The notes under the pieces are model-generated. The model saw only the letters and a list, made by a program, of their open reading frames with translations. It was not told the DNA's origin and made no database searches. The position numbers were made by a program, and so were the translations under genes. This document shows positions 10,780 through 19,200 of a stretch of DNA of 64,000 bases, in pieces (position 1 is the stretch's first letter; each line of letters opens with the position of its first letter). Origin of the DNA: Paraburkholderia tagetis (GTDB taxonomy: Bacteria > Pseudomonadota > Gammaproteobacteria > Burkholderiales > Burkholderiaceae); the NCBI RefSeq assembly GCF_022213065.1, contig NZ_JAKLJA010000008.1, positions 1-64,000 of the forward strand, in the 5' to 3' direction.

Positions 10780-10832
10780 TATAATCGTCCGGTCTGAACG
10801 CGGGCTGCACTGCGCAGTGCAATGCAGCCCGC
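10780..10832 (+). promoter_or_regulatory. -10 element and leader hairpin of the small membrane protein gene
   Basis: A consensus TATAAT lies at 10780-10785 with no good -35. A 10-bp inverted repeat, GCGGGCTGCA/TGCAGCCCGC (10800-10809, 10823-10832), would sit at the very 5' end of the transcript and encloses the palindrome CTGCGCAG. It ends 20 bases before the start codon at 10853 and may stabilise the mRNA or modulate translation. Confidence 0.45.
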
Positions 10833-10852
10833 CATCAACGGGAAATACCGTC

Positions 10853-11092
10853 ATGAGTTTCGATCACTTGAGGGAAGGCGCAGGTCCCGAACGACGCCAT
10901 CGCATCTGGAGCAAGTTGCGCATGTGGGTTGCCGCGCTCGGCACACTCGGCTCCGCCGCCGGCATCGCCATCGCCGTGACCGGGCTCGTGGAATTCAATC
11001 ACACCAAGGTGATCGCCGGCGTTGCCGTGATTCTCGTCTGCACCGCAGTGTACGTTTCGATCCTCGTGCGCGACCGCAATCGCGTCGACTAA
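10853..11092 (+). CDS. Small two-helix membrane protein
   Basis: A 79-residue protein I do not recognise as a named family. It has a basic N-terminus (REGAGPERRHRIWSKLRMW), two predicted membrane helices (about 27-45 and 50-69) and a charged tail (RDRNRVD), consistent with a small inner-membrane protein. The ATG at 10853 follows GGGAAAT; an upstream in-frame start would overlap the leader hairpin. It stands alone with its own promoter-like sequence. Confidence 0.7.
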   Translation: MSFDHLREGAGPERRHRIWSKLRMWVAALGTLGSAAGIAIAVTGLVEFNHTKVIAGVAVILVCTAVYVSILVRDRNRVD

Positions 11093-11181
11093 AAACGCGA
11101 AGGCGCATCGCGCGCCACCTCGCTGAATGCGCGTCGGCGCGATCAAATGAATCGAACCATCGCGGCGCGCCCCCCTTCTCT

Positions 11182-11571
11182 TCACGCGGGCACCGGAACA
11201 CCCATGGTGCTGCGATAGTGGTCGTACACGCGCTCGCGCTCCTCGCTTGCGAACTGGCGCTTCTCTACGAGCTTGAGCATGCGATTGCGGTCGGCGCCGA
11301 GCGTCGCGTAGTAGCGCTCCGCGTGCAGGCGCCGAAAGCGTAAATAGAAGTCCGGACCCGGCAGGCCCGAAGCGGTCGCGAGCAACGACGCATAGTCGGC
11401 CACGCGCGGCTCGCACAGCGCCGCCGCGGCAGCCTCCAGTTTTTCGTAGCGTTCGTGCAGCGGCACGCTCTGCGCGAACAACGCATGAAACGCGGCATAG
11501 GGTACGAGGCCACGTCGGCTCGCCGCGCGCCGCAGCAGACGTTCAACCTTTTCGTCGAGTTCTTTGTTCAT
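11182..11571 (-). CDS. Conserved hypothetical protein, helical
   Basis: The 129-residue protein has no recognised domain. It is charged, probably mostly alpha-helical, with no signal peptide or membrane segment (MNKELDEKVERLLRRAASRRG at the N-terminus; repeated Arg/Tyr-rich helices such as YLRFRRLHAERYYATLGADRNRM). Codon use matches the neighbours, supporting a real gene. It is convergent with the small membrane protein gene and followed by about 600 bases without a gene. Function unknown. Confidence 0.7.
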   Translation of the reverse strand: MNKELDEKVERLLRRAASRRGLVPYAAFHALFAQSVPLHERYEKLEAAAAALCEPRVADYASLLATASGLPGPDFYLRFRRLHAERYYATLGADRNRMLKLVEKRQFASEERERVYDHYRSTMGVPVPA

Positions 11572-12185
11572 GCCTTTAAACCATCAAGCCGACCATCAAG
11601 CGGGGTCATCAATCGGATCATCGAGCAGGGCACAAACCGGTTCGCATCGAGACGCGCAGTGAAGCAAAACTGGCAAGCCCATTCGATCCATATCGAATCG
11701 AATATCCAAAATGGTTCATGCAAATCCGGAAAGCGCATTCTGCCCAAAATTACCGATTTGCTCTCGCCAGGTGCCCCAACAACGGGCCAAAAGCGGGCTA
11801 AAAAAACGATTGCAAACGTTTTTAAACGCACTAGAGGGCGCGCATCATGGTATGAATGAACAACATTCACGGGCACCGTTAAGCGATTTGGGTAGGATCA
11901 TTTTTTCCGATAGTCCAGGATAATCCGTAAGTCAAGCAGACTATTTTTCCGCTAGCTATACACATTCCCTACAAAAACAATTATTAATATCCCCTGCGGA
12001 ACACCAAAGCAGTCCGCACGCGCCCCGCGAGGCGCATTGTTTCGCCGTCCGCGACGGCCCGGCATCGAGCGAGAGCCATGCGAGGCCGTGGCAAACGAGA
12101 AGACCCGCAGGCACTAAAAAAGGGTTGACAGGAGCGGCGCATCCGCGAGCCGCTTGTCCCGAATCTTTCGTTGACGAGTGATCAC
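11572..12185. other. AT-richer intergenic region without a gene
   Basis: About 610 bases, visibly lower in GC than the neighbours, especially 11690-12000. It contains AAAAACG/CGTTTTT around 11803-11825 and a run of A/T-rich segments near 11940-11990. No coding frame has a ribosome-binding site or credible codon use. It probably carries the promoters of the flanking divergent genes. Confidence 0.4.
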
Positions 12186-12590
12186 ATGCTTACCAGAACC
12201 GAAAATTTGCCGAGTGTCGCGCGCAGGATGGCGGCCGGCCAGATGTTGGTGGAAGGCGCGACGGTGCATGCCGTGGCCGATTCCCTGCACCTCTCCGCCC
12301 AGACGGTGCGTCGCTACAAAACCATCGTCGATGACGGCGGCCTCGCAGCGCTACAGCAGATGAGCGTGGGCGGCCGGCCTTCCGTGCTCGACAGGGCCGC
12401 GTTGGGCTGGATCGCGAGCGCGCTGCATGGCTCCGCGCGCGAACATGGCTTCCCGAGCGATGCGTGGACCAACAGCCGCGTGCGCGAGCTGATCGGCCGC
12501 CAGTTCGGCGTGCACTATTCACGCGTCTATACCTGGCAGATCGTCTCGAATCTCGGCCTCGGCCATCGCCTGTCGAAGTCGGCGCGCTGA
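12186..12590 (+). CDS. Winged-helix protein resembling the N-terminal DNA-binding part of IS630-type transposases
   Basis: The 134-residue protein has a first helix-turn-helix (GATVHAVADSLHLSAQTVRRYKTIVDDGGL, about 22-51) followed by GGRPSVLD and a second winged-helix part (WTNSRVRELIGRQFGVHYSRVYTWQIVSNLGLGHRL, about 97-131). This two-part arrangement is typical of IS630/Tc1 transposase N-termini, but the DDE catalytic domain is absent and the downstream 400 bases show no remnant. It is therefore either a domesticated regulator or a stand-alone HTH protein. ATG at 12186 was chosen over a TTG at 12171. Confidence 0.75.
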   Translation: MLTRTENLPSVARRMAAGQMLVEGATVHAVADSLHLSAQTVRRYKTIVDDGGLAALQQMSVGGRPSVLDRAALGWIASALHGSAREHGFPSDAWTNSRVRELIGRQFGVHYSRVYTWQIVSNLGLGHRLSKSAR

Positions 12591-12644
12591 GAGGCACGAC
12601 GCCCCGCGTCGCGCGGCTTGCCATACGGCAGCCCGGCGGCCTCG

Positions 12645-12677
12645 CTGTCTTGAGGCTGTCCTGAAGCTGTCTTGAGG
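12645..12677. repeat. 11-bp direct repeat, three units
   Basis: CTGTCTTGAGG, CTGTCCTGAAG and CTGTCTTGAGG follow each other directly, and a degenerate fourth unit follows. They lie in the 400-base gap (12591-12994) between the HTH gene and the phosphate transporter, in which I see no gene. Confidence 0.7.
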
Positions 12678-12994
12678 CTGCCGCGCGGCTTCCTGCGTTC
12701 CCCGAATTTCTTCACGGCTTTCACGGCGCCTCACGGGTGTCGCGAGGCGCTGCGCGCGCAGGCTACGGCCTGCTCGCGCCGGCTCCTGCGGCCCTGCCAC
12801 ATCGCGCTATGCCGCCCCGCCAGTCCATTGCTTCGCGCAGCGCCGGTCCCGGCGCCGCTGCGCGGCTTGCGCGAAGGCGTCATCAATGCGTCATGGGCAC
12901 TTTGCATGATCGGAAGCGTTGCCTGCCCCCCGCCGCTTTCAGCGCCCTACTCCCTGCGCGACTGCCCGCGCCCCGTTTGAGGAGCCAGCCCGTC

Positions 12995-14614
12995 ATGCCG
13001 GATCTTTCCCTGTCACCGCAGCGGGGCGGGCGCAGCGTGAGCCTGCTCGTCTTTCTGCTCGTCATTGCCGCGGGCGCCGTCTATGTGGGCATGCATCTCG
13101 TCGACGATCTGTCGCCCGTGCGCGAACGCTCCGCGCTGCCGTGGTTCCTGCTCGGCATCGCGCTCGCCATCGCGCTGGGCTTCGAATTCGTGAACGGCTT
13201 TCACGATACCGCGAACGCCGTGGCGACAGTCATCTACACGCACTCGCTCACGCCCAACCTCGCCGTGATCTGGTCCGGCGCGTGGAACTTCCTCGGCGTG
13301 CTCACTTCCACCGGCGCGGTGGCGTTCGGCATCCTGCAGTTGCTGCCCGTCGAGCTGATCCTGCAGGTGGGCAGCAGCGCAGGCTTCGCGATGGTCTTCG
13401 CACTCCTTATCGCGGCGATCATCTGGAATCTCGGCACGTGGTACTTCGGCCTGCCTTCGTCGAGTTCGCATACGCTGATCGGCTCGATCATCGGCGTGGG
13501 GCTGATGAACCAGTTGATGCACAGCGCCAGTGGTGCCAGTGGTGCCGGTGGTGTCACGGGCGGCGGCACGAGCGGCGTGGACTGGAGCCAGGCAGTCGGC
13601 GTGGGCAAGGCGCTGCTGTTCTCGCCGCTGGTCGGCTTTCTCGCCTCCGCCCTGCTTCTCGTCGTGCTCAAGGCGCTCGTGCGCGTGCCCGCACTCTATG
13701 CCGAGCCGAAGGGCAACGAGCCACCGCCGTTCTGGATCCGCGCGCTGCTGATCCTCACCTGCACGGGGGTCTCGTTCGCGCACGGCTCCAACGATGGCCA
13801 GAAAGGCATGGGCCTCATCATGCTGATCCTGATCGGCACCGTGCCCACTGCCTATGCGCTCAACAAGGCCGTGACGGCAAGCGAGTCGCAAACCTTCGTT
13901 GCGGTCTCGCAGCAGGCCGCGCGCACGCTCGAGCAGTACAGCAACGGCGTGGCCGCGCCCGCCGGCGGCCCGAATGCCGTGCGCGCCGAAGTCGAGCGCT
14001 ACATCAGTACGCGCACGCTCACGCCTCGGACGGTGCCCGCGCTCGCCGCGCTCTCGACGCAGGTGGGCCAGCAAGTGGAAGGCTATGGCTCGATGGCGGC
14101 GCTGCCGCAGTCGGTGGTGGATAACGTGCGCAACAACATGTACGTGATCTCCGAGGCCATCCGCCTGATGGAGAAGACGAAGCAGCCCGCACTCCCGGAA
14201 GCCGACGCCCGCGCGATCCACAATTTCCGCAGCCAGATCGACCACGCGACGAAGTTCATCCCGACGTGGGTGAAAGTGGCCGTGGCGATCGCGCTCGGCC
14301 TTGGCACGATGGTGGGCTGGAAGCGCATCGTGGTGACGGTGGGCGAGCGCATCGGCAAGCAGCACCTGACCTACGGCCAGGGCGGCTGCGCGGAACTGGT
14401 GGCCATGGCCACCATCGGCGCGGCCGACCTGTACGGCTTGCCGGTCTCGACCACGCACGTGCTGTCCTCGGGCGTGGCGGGCACGATGGCCGCGAACGGC
14501 TCGGGCCTTCAATGGAGCACGGTGCGCAGCCTCGTGCTCGCCTGGGTGCTCACGCTGCCCGCCTCGATCGCGCTGGCGGGCGCCCTGTACTGGGTGTTCC
14601 GCCACGCGTTCTGA
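12995..14614 (+). CDS. Low-affinity inorganic phosphate transporter, PiT family
   Basis: The 539-residue inner-membrane protein has the two PiT signature repeats: GFEFVNGFHDTANAVATVIYTH (about 60-80) and FAHGSNDGQKGMGLIML (about 260-276), each within a group of helices. A hydrophilic loop (about 290-430) separates the halves, as in PitA. It imports phosphate, usually as a metal-phosphate complex with protons. ATG 12995 is preceded by GAGGAG (12979-12984). It is convergent with a polyphosphate kinase gene, and the pair probably links phosphate uptake to storage. A terminator follows. Confidence 0.92.
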   Translation: MPDLSLSPQRGGRSVSLLVFLLVIAAGAVYVGMHLVDDLSPVRERSALPWFLLGIALAIALGFEFVNGFHDTANAVATVIYTHSLTPNLAVIWSGAWNFLGVLTSTGAVAFGILQLLPVELILQVGSSAGFAMVFALLIAAIIWNLGTWYFGLPSSSSHTLIGSIIGVGLMNQLMHSASGASGAGGVTGGGTSGVDWSQAVGVGKALLFSPLVGFLASALLLVVLKALVRVPALYAEPKGNEPPPFWIRALLILTCTGVSFAHGSNDGQKGMGLIMLILIGTVPTAYALNKAVTASESQTFVAVSQQAARTLEQYSNGVAAPAGGPNAVRAEVERYISTRTLTPRTVPALAALSTQVGQQVEGYGSMAALPQSVVDNVRNNMYVISEAIRLMEKTKQPALPEADARAIHNFRSQIDHATKFIPTWVKVAVAIALGLGTMVGWKRIVVTVGERIGKQHLTYGQGGCAELVAMATIGAADLYGLPVSTTHVLSSGVAGTMAANGSGLQWSTVRSLVLAWVLTLPASIALAGALYWVFRHAF

Positions 14615-14647
14615 GGCGACGCGCCGCAACCGCTACGCGCAAACCCA

Positions 14648-14682
14648 AAAAGCCGCGCCCCTCGTTGGGGGGCGCGGCTTTT
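14648..14682. terminator. Intrinsic terminator between pit and ppk2 (bidirectional)
   Basis: AAAAGCCGCGCCCC (14648-14661) and GGGGCGCGGCTTTT (14669-14682) form a perfect 14-bp stem. Its A/T-rich base can serve both convergent genes. Confidence 0.85.
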
Positions 14683-14741
14683 GCGTCGCTTTTGCAACGC
14701 TTATGTATCGCTTTTACGTCGCTTTTACAGGTTCGCCGGCG

Positions 14742-15794
14742 TCAGTAGATTTCCGGCACGATCATGTCTTGCGGCACCGGCTGGCGAATGTAGTCGGGGT
14801 GATGCACGCGCGCGGGCAGCGTCACGTCCGCGTGCTCGACCTCGTGATACGGCACCTGGCTCAGCAAATGATGGATGCAGTTCAGGCGCGCACGCTTCTT
14901 GTCGACGCCCTGCACGACCCACCACGGCGCCTCGGGAATATGCGAGCGCTGCAGCATGACTTCCTTCACGTGCGTGTAGGCTTCCCAGCGGCGGCGGCTT
15001 TCGAGGTCCATCGGCGAAAGTTTCCACTGCTTGAGCGGGTCCTCGATGCGGCTCTGGAAACGCACTTCCTGTTCGTCGTCGGTGATCGAGAACCAGTACT
15101 TGACGATCTGGATACCGCTTCTCACCAGCATCTTCTCGAACTCCGGCACCGAGCGGAAAAATTCCTCGTACTCCTCGTCGGTGCAGAAGTTCATCACCCG
15201 TTCGACGCCCGCGCGGTTGTACCAGCTCCGGTCGAACAGCACCATTTCGCCGCCCGCGGGCAGATGCTGCACGTAGCGCTGGAAATACCATTGCGTGCGC
15301 TCGCGGTTGTTGGGCGCGGGCAGCGCCGCCACGCGGCACATGCGCGGATTCAGGCGCTGCGTGATGCGCTTGATGACACCGCCCTTGCCGGCCGCGTCGC
15401 GGCCTTCGAAGATCACGACGAGCCGGTGGCCCGTGCTCGCGATCCAGTCCTGCATCTTGACGAGCTCGCCCTGCAGCCGGATCAGTTCGCGGAAATAGAC
15501 GCGGCGCAACGCACGCGCCTCGTCGCTGATTACGAGGCCGCTTTCCTGGAGGCGGTCGTCGACTTCCATTTCGAGCTCTTCGTCGTAGGCGTCGATGAGC
15601 TCTTCGTCGAGACGGCGGCGGCGATGGCGCTCGGCGTTCCCGCCCGCTTCATGACCCGCTTCATGACCCGCTTCATGGCCTGCTTCATGGCCTGCTATAT
15701 AACCTGCTGCATGATCCACCCCGTTGCCAACCTCGTGGCCGGCTTCACTGCCGGATTCGTGCGCGCTGCGCTGGGCACGGTCCCGTTCGTTCAT
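14742..15794 (-). CDS. ppk2: Polyphosphate kinase 2
   Basis: The 350-residue PPK2 transfers phosphate between polyphosphate and nucleotides. Walker A is GRDAAGKGG (131-139), Walker B DRSWYNRAGVE (188-198), and the lid follows as in single-domain class I PPK2. The N-terminal 60 residues are an extra, low-complexity extension with four AGHE repeats encoded by a 12-bp tandem repeat. ATG 15794 is preceded by AGGAG; a longer frame upstream lacks domain character. It converges with the PiT phosphate transporter. The direction of the reaction (GDP or ADP preference) cannot be told from sequence alone. Confidence 0.93.
   Translation of the reverse strand: MNERDRAQRSAHESGSEAGHEVGNGVDHAAGYIAGHEAGHEAGHEAGHEAGGNAERHRRRRLDEELIDAYDEELEMEVDDRLQESGLVISDEARALRRVYFRELIRLQGELVKMQDWIASTGHRLVVIFEGRDAAGKGGVIKRITQRLNPRMCRVAALPAPNNRERTQWYFQRYVQHLPAGGEMVLFDRSWYNRAGVERVMNFCTDEEYEEFFRSVPEFEKMLVRSGIQIVKYWFSITDDEQEVRFQSRIEDPLKQWKLSPMDLESRRRWEAYTHVKEVMLQRSHIPEAPWWVVQGVDKKRARLNCIHHLLSQVPYHEVEHADVTLPARVHHPDYIRQPVPQDMIVPEIY
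15647..15718. repeat. 12-bp in-frame tandem repeat in ppk2
   Basis: Six 12-bp units (CTTCATG(A/G)CC(C/T)G type) occur on the plus strand; the first four are nearly identical and the last two diverged. Read on the minus strand they encode the AGHE repeats of the PPK2 N-terminus, so unit gain or loss keeps the frame. Confidence 0.9.
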
Positions 15795-15981
15795 GGCGAC
15801 ATCTCCTCTTGCAATGAGTGGCAACCCGCGCCGGGCGCTTCGGCGGCATCGAGCGCAGATGGTCACGGCCACACGCCACTATCGGCGCTACGGGTGTCAC
15901 TCGTATTTCAGATGCATCGACGCGCGCCGCGGCGGCGAACCTGCCGGGCGGCGCGCGAACCTCATTTGGCCCGGCCGTGGC

Positions 15982-16368
15982 TCAGGCCAGCGGCTTCGCG
16001 AAGCTCAACTCGTGGCCGTCCGGATCGACGAGATGAAAATAGCGCTCGCCCCACGGCGCGTCCTGCGGCGCGAAGGCGGGCGTGAGGCCCGCGGCCAGCG
16101 CCTGCGCGTAAAAGGCGTCCACGTCCGAGACGTAGAAGATCGCGCGCCCCCACCCCTCGACCTTGCCATGCGGCCCTTCGAGCAGATTGAGATAGCATGC
16201 GCCGACCCCACTCCCGCCGCCCAGCACGAACGACGCGAATCCGGCAATCGCGGCACCGGGTTTGTGCACGAAGCCGAGCACCTCATAAAAGCGCACCGAA
16301 CGCGCGATGTCGCTCACGGTGAGCGTGATGGCGCTCAGGGATTCAATACGCGCGACGGGCGGGTTCAT
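15982..16368 (-). CDS. VOC-family (glyoxalase/bleomycin-resistance fold) protein
   Basis: The 128-residue protein has two beta-alpha-beta-beta-beta units typical of the vicinal oxygen chelate fold: ITLTVSDIARSVRFYEVLGF (14-33) and VSDVDAFYAQALAAGL (80-95), ending DPDGHELSFAKPL. This is the single-module size of unassigned glyoxalase-like dioxygenases. A strong AAGGAGG precedes the ATG. It lies between ppk2 and the lactate regulator on the same strand; no specific substrate can be assigned. Confidence 0.88.
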   Translation of the reverse strand: MNPPVARIESLSAITLTVSDIARSVRFYEVLGFVHKPGAAIAGFASFVLGGGSGVGACYLNLLEGPHGKVEGWGRAIFYVSDVDAFYAQALAAGLTPAFAPQDAPWGERYFHLVDPDGHELSFAKPLA

Positions 16369-16482
16369 GGCCTGGCCTCCTTCTCATTGTGTTCGTGCGG
16401 GCGTCGCTCGAGCTGCGTGGCGAACGCCCGTCCTGTGCGCCGGCTTTGGCAATCCGGCTTTGGCAATCCGACTTTATCAATC

Positions 16483-17259
16483 TTAAGGCGCGACGGGCTT
16501 CTTGCGTGCCCGGGGTTTCTTCGCACTGGTTGGACCGGTTTCGGGCGAGTCGTGCTCCTCGTTCACCCGTGTGCGCACGAAGTCGATATGGGTTTGCATC
16601 GCCGTGCGCGCCTCTTCCGGGCGCCGCGCAAGAATCGCGTTGCACAGCGTGCGGTGCTGCAGCAGCAGATGATCCGATGCGTCCGCGTTCTGCTCGCGCA
16701 AGCCCGTGCCGTTGATCGTGATGTGCTCGCGCAGCACCCCAAGCACGCTGGTGTGCAAGTGCAGGAACATCGCGTTGTGCGAAGCCTGAGCGATCACTTC
16801 GTGCAGCTTCGCGTCGGTGTCGGCCTCGGCGGCCTTGTCGTCGGTGGCACGCGTGCGCTCCAGCTCCTGCATCAGCGTGCGAATGCGCGCGAGGTCGTCG
16901 TCGCTCGCGCGCATCGCCGCGAAATACGCGGTCGCGCCTTCCAGCACGCGGCGAAATTCGAGGATGTCGTCGCGCAGCGCCGGATGGTCGGCCACCAGTT
17001 GCCCCCAAGGCGACGCGAAGCCAGTGCGCAACTGGTCGGTCACGAACACGCCCGCTCCCGCGCGGCTCGCCACCAGCCCGCGCGCGGCGAGCCGCTGGAT
17101 CGCCTCGCGCACCGTGTTGCGCGCCACGCCGTACTCCTGCGCGAGCAGGCGCTCGGAGGGCAGCTTCGTCCCCGCGCGCCACGTGCCATCGAGCAGCGAC
17201 GTCTCCATCTGCCGCATCACCGTTTCCACGCGTCCGCGCGCGCCGGCCCTGTCCCTCAT
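16483..17259 (-). CDS. GntR/FadR-family regulator, likely of the lactate operon
   Basis: The 258-residue protein has a GntR winged helix (LPSERLLAQEYGVARNTVREAIQRLAARGLV, about 33-63, wing SRAGAGVFV) and an FCD ligand domain (about 95-225). FCD members such as LldR and PdhR respond to small organic acids. It is divergent from lutACB-lldP, so it is most likely their lactate-responsive regulator (inference from neighbours). The C-terminus is basic (AKKPRARKKPVAP). ATG 17259 follows GGGGA; the frame remains open upstream but without domain character. Confidence 0.85.
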   Translation of the reverse strand: MRDRAGARGRVETVMRQMETSLLDGTWRAGTKLPSERLLAQEYGVARNTVREAIQRLAARGLVASRAGAGVFVTDQLRTGFASPWGQLVADHPALRDDILEFRRVLEGATAYFAAMRASDDDLARIRTLMQELERTRATDDKAAEADTDAKLHEVIAQASHNAMFLHLHTSVLGVLREHITINGTGLREQNADASDHLLLQHRTLCNAILARRPEEARTAMQTHIDFVRTRVNEEHDSPETGPTSAKKPRARKKPVAP

Positions 17260-17335
17260 TGATCGTCCCCGAACATCGTGTGCTTCGGCGGCGGTGCCGA
17301 CGGTGCCGACGGTGCGTCTGCCCCGCTGGTCAGCC

Positions 17336-17350
17336 ACCGGTCCAACCAGT
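17336..17350. promoter_or_regulatory. GntR/FadR-type operator candidate upstream of lutA
   Basis: ACCGGTCCAACCAGT contains GGTCCAACC, which fits the GntR/FadR half-site pattern TNGTNNNACNA with one mismatch. It lies in the 268-base divergent region between the regulator and lutA. The same 15 bases occur in inverse orientation at 16525-16539 inside the 3' end of the regulator gene. Confidence 0.5.
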
Positions 17351-17527
17351 TTGAACCCGCCACCCGAAGCGGCGATTATGCGCCCACAAACCTGCCGTCG
17401 CCATCGCGGCCAGGCGTGCAGCCGCCCCCCGGTGCCCAGATACCCGCGGTACTGGGCGCCTGCGCGCAATGCCGGGACCGACGCGCGATTCGACACCGAG
17501 CCATACAGAGAGCGATACGAGCGAGAC

Positions 17528-18346
17528 ATGAAGCCACGGCAATACCCCACCGGAGCGCGCCCTACCGACGTCTACCTGTTCGCGACCTGCCTCGTCGACC
17601 TGTTCGTGCCGCAGGCCGGGCTGGACGCGGTCAAGCTGCTCGAGCGCGAAGGGCTCACGGTCCACTTCCCGCGCGCCCAAAGCTGCTGCGGGCAGCCCGC
17701 CTATAGCAGCGGCAATCCGCGCGAGGCGCGCGAGGTGGCCCGCGCACAGCTCGGCCTGTTCGATCAACCCTGGCCCGTGATCGTGCCATCCGGCTCGTGC
17801 GCGGGCATGATGCGGCACCACTGGCCCGCCCTGTTCGAAGACGGCGAAGCCAACGCGGCCAACAAAGCCGATGCCGCTCGCGCGCAGGCGCTCTCGGAAC
17901 GCATCTACGAACTCACCGAATTCCTCGTGCGCGTGCTGAACGTGGATCTCGGCGCCGCCGGCGCCTATGGCGACGCCGCGCTGAAACAGCCTGCAGAACG
18001 CGTGGTGCTCCACACCTCGTGCGGCGCGCGCCGCGAGATGGGCACGCGCGTGCACGGCGTGGAGGTCGTCGACGCGCTGCCCGGCGTCACGCGCATCGAC
18101 CACGAGCGCGAATCCGAATGCTGCGGCTTCGGCGGCACGTTCTCGCTGAAGCACCCCGATATTTCCGGCGCGATGGTCGCCGACAAGATCGCCTCGGCGT
18201 GCGCGACCGGCTGCGACCGGCTGGTTTCCGCCGACTGCGGGTGCCTGCTCAACATCGGCCATGCCGCCGAGCACCAGGGGGCACCGCTCGCCGTCGAGCA
18301 CCTCGCTTCGTTCCTTTGGCGCCGTACTGGCGGGGAGGCCGCATGA
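17528..18346 (+). CDS. lutA: L-lactate utilisation protein LutA (Fe-S oxidoreductase)
   Basis: The 272-residue protein has two cysteine-rich CCG domains with CCGQPAYSSGN (about 46-56) and CCGFGGTFSLKHPDISGAM (about 199-217), the LutA/YkgE pattern that binds iron-sulfur or heterodisulfide-like clusters. It is one of the three subunits of the LutABC lactate oxidation complex, which yields pyruvate. The stop overlaps the lutC start as ATGA. A weak ribosome-binding site precedes ATG 17528; a much longer upstream open frame has no homology. Confidence 0.93.
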   Translation: MKPRQYPTGARPTDVYLFATCLVDLFVPQAGLDAVKLLEREGLTVHFPRAQSCCGQPAYSSGNPREAREVARAQLGLFDQPWPVIVPSGSCAGMMRHHWPALFEDGEANAANKADAARAQALSERIYELTEFLVRVLNVDLGAAGAYGDAALKQPAERVVLHTSCGARREMGTRVHGVEVVDALPGVTRIDHERESECCGFGGTFSLKHPDISGAMVADKIASACATGCDRLVSADCGCLLNIGHAAEHQGAPLAVEHLASFLWRRTGGEAA

Positions 18347-19200
18347 GCGCCGCCATCATCGACACTATCGATACCCTGGGCGCTCGCACGCGCATGCTCG
18401 GCCGGCTGCGCGCCAGCAGCAATGGCAACGGCAGCGCCAACGAGGCCGCCGCACCTGCGCCGGTGGACGCGCTCGACCAGCGCATCGACGCGCACTATGC
18501 ACAGCAGCGCGCACAGGCCTGCGCGACGCTCGCCACCGAATCGGCCCGTCTCGCGCAGTTCCAGCACATGCTGGAGGCCGCTCACGCCCAGGTCGTCCGC
18601 GCGAGCGCGAAGGACTGGCCCGCCGAACTCGCGCATCGCCTCGCGGCCGCCGGCGTGAAGCGGCTGTTGCTCGACGCGTCGAGCGCGGAAGGCGTGGCGC
18701 TTGGTCAAGCGCTGCGCGCCGCCGCACCCGACATCGAAGCACGCGGCTACGCGGAGCCGATCGAAGCCTGGAAGTCCGAACTGTTCGACAGCATCGACGC
18801 CGGCTTCACCGTCGCGCGTTCGGGCCTCGCGGCCACCGGCACGCTCGTGGTCGTGCCCGACGCCAACGCACCGCGCACCGTCTCGCTAGTGCCGCCGCTG
18901 CACGTCGCGCTGATCCATGCGCGCACGCTGCACGCGGACCTGCATACGGCTGTGGCGTCCGAGCGCTGGCGCGACGGCATGCCCACCAACCTCGTGATGA
19001 TCTCGGGGCCCTCGAAGACATCGGACATCCAGCAGACCACGGCTTACGGCGCGCACGGACCGCGCGCGCTGTGGGTGATCGTCGTCACGGACGATGAAGG
19101 CGACGAAGCTGAAGTGCCCGCGCATTCGTCCGCCCATTCGCCCGCGAGTTTGCCTACGAATTCGCCCACGAATCTGTCCAGACCCGGAGCCGCGCAATGA
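18343..19200 (+). CDS. lutC: L-lactate utilisation protein LutC (LUD domain)
   Basis: The 285-residue protein carries a C-terminal LUD (DUF162) domain with RSGLAATGTLVVVPDANAPRTVSLVPPLHVALI and MISGPSKTSDIQQTTAYGAHGPRALWVIVV, typical of LutC/YkgG. The first 60 residues (Asn/Ala/Gly-rich) and the last 25 (EVPAHSSAHSPAS...) are low-complexity extensions. It overlaps lutA and lutB by ATGA on both sides. The gene order here is A-C-B rather than the A-B-C of Bacillus. Confidence 0.92.
   Translation: MSAAIIDTIDTLGARTRMLGRLRASSNGNGSANEAAAPAPVDALDQRIDAHYAQQRAQACATLATESARLAQFQHMLEAAHAQVVRASAKDWPAELAHRLAAAGVKRLLLDASSAEGVALGQALRAAAPDIEARGYAEPIEAWKSELFDSIDAGFTVARSGLAATGTLVVVPDANAPRTVSLVPPLHVALIHARTLHADLHTAVASERWRDGMPTNLVMISGPSKTSDIQQTTAYGAHGPRALWVIVVTDDEGDEAEVPAHSSAHSPASLPTNSPTNLSRPGAAQ

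Noticed and set aside
11711..11923. 70-codon frame in the AT-richer gap
   Set aside because: No start signal, atypical codons and no similarity I can recognise.
13013..14629. 538-codon minus-strand open frame opposite the phosphate transporter
   Set aside because: Antisense shadow; the plus-strand PiT signatures are unambiguous.
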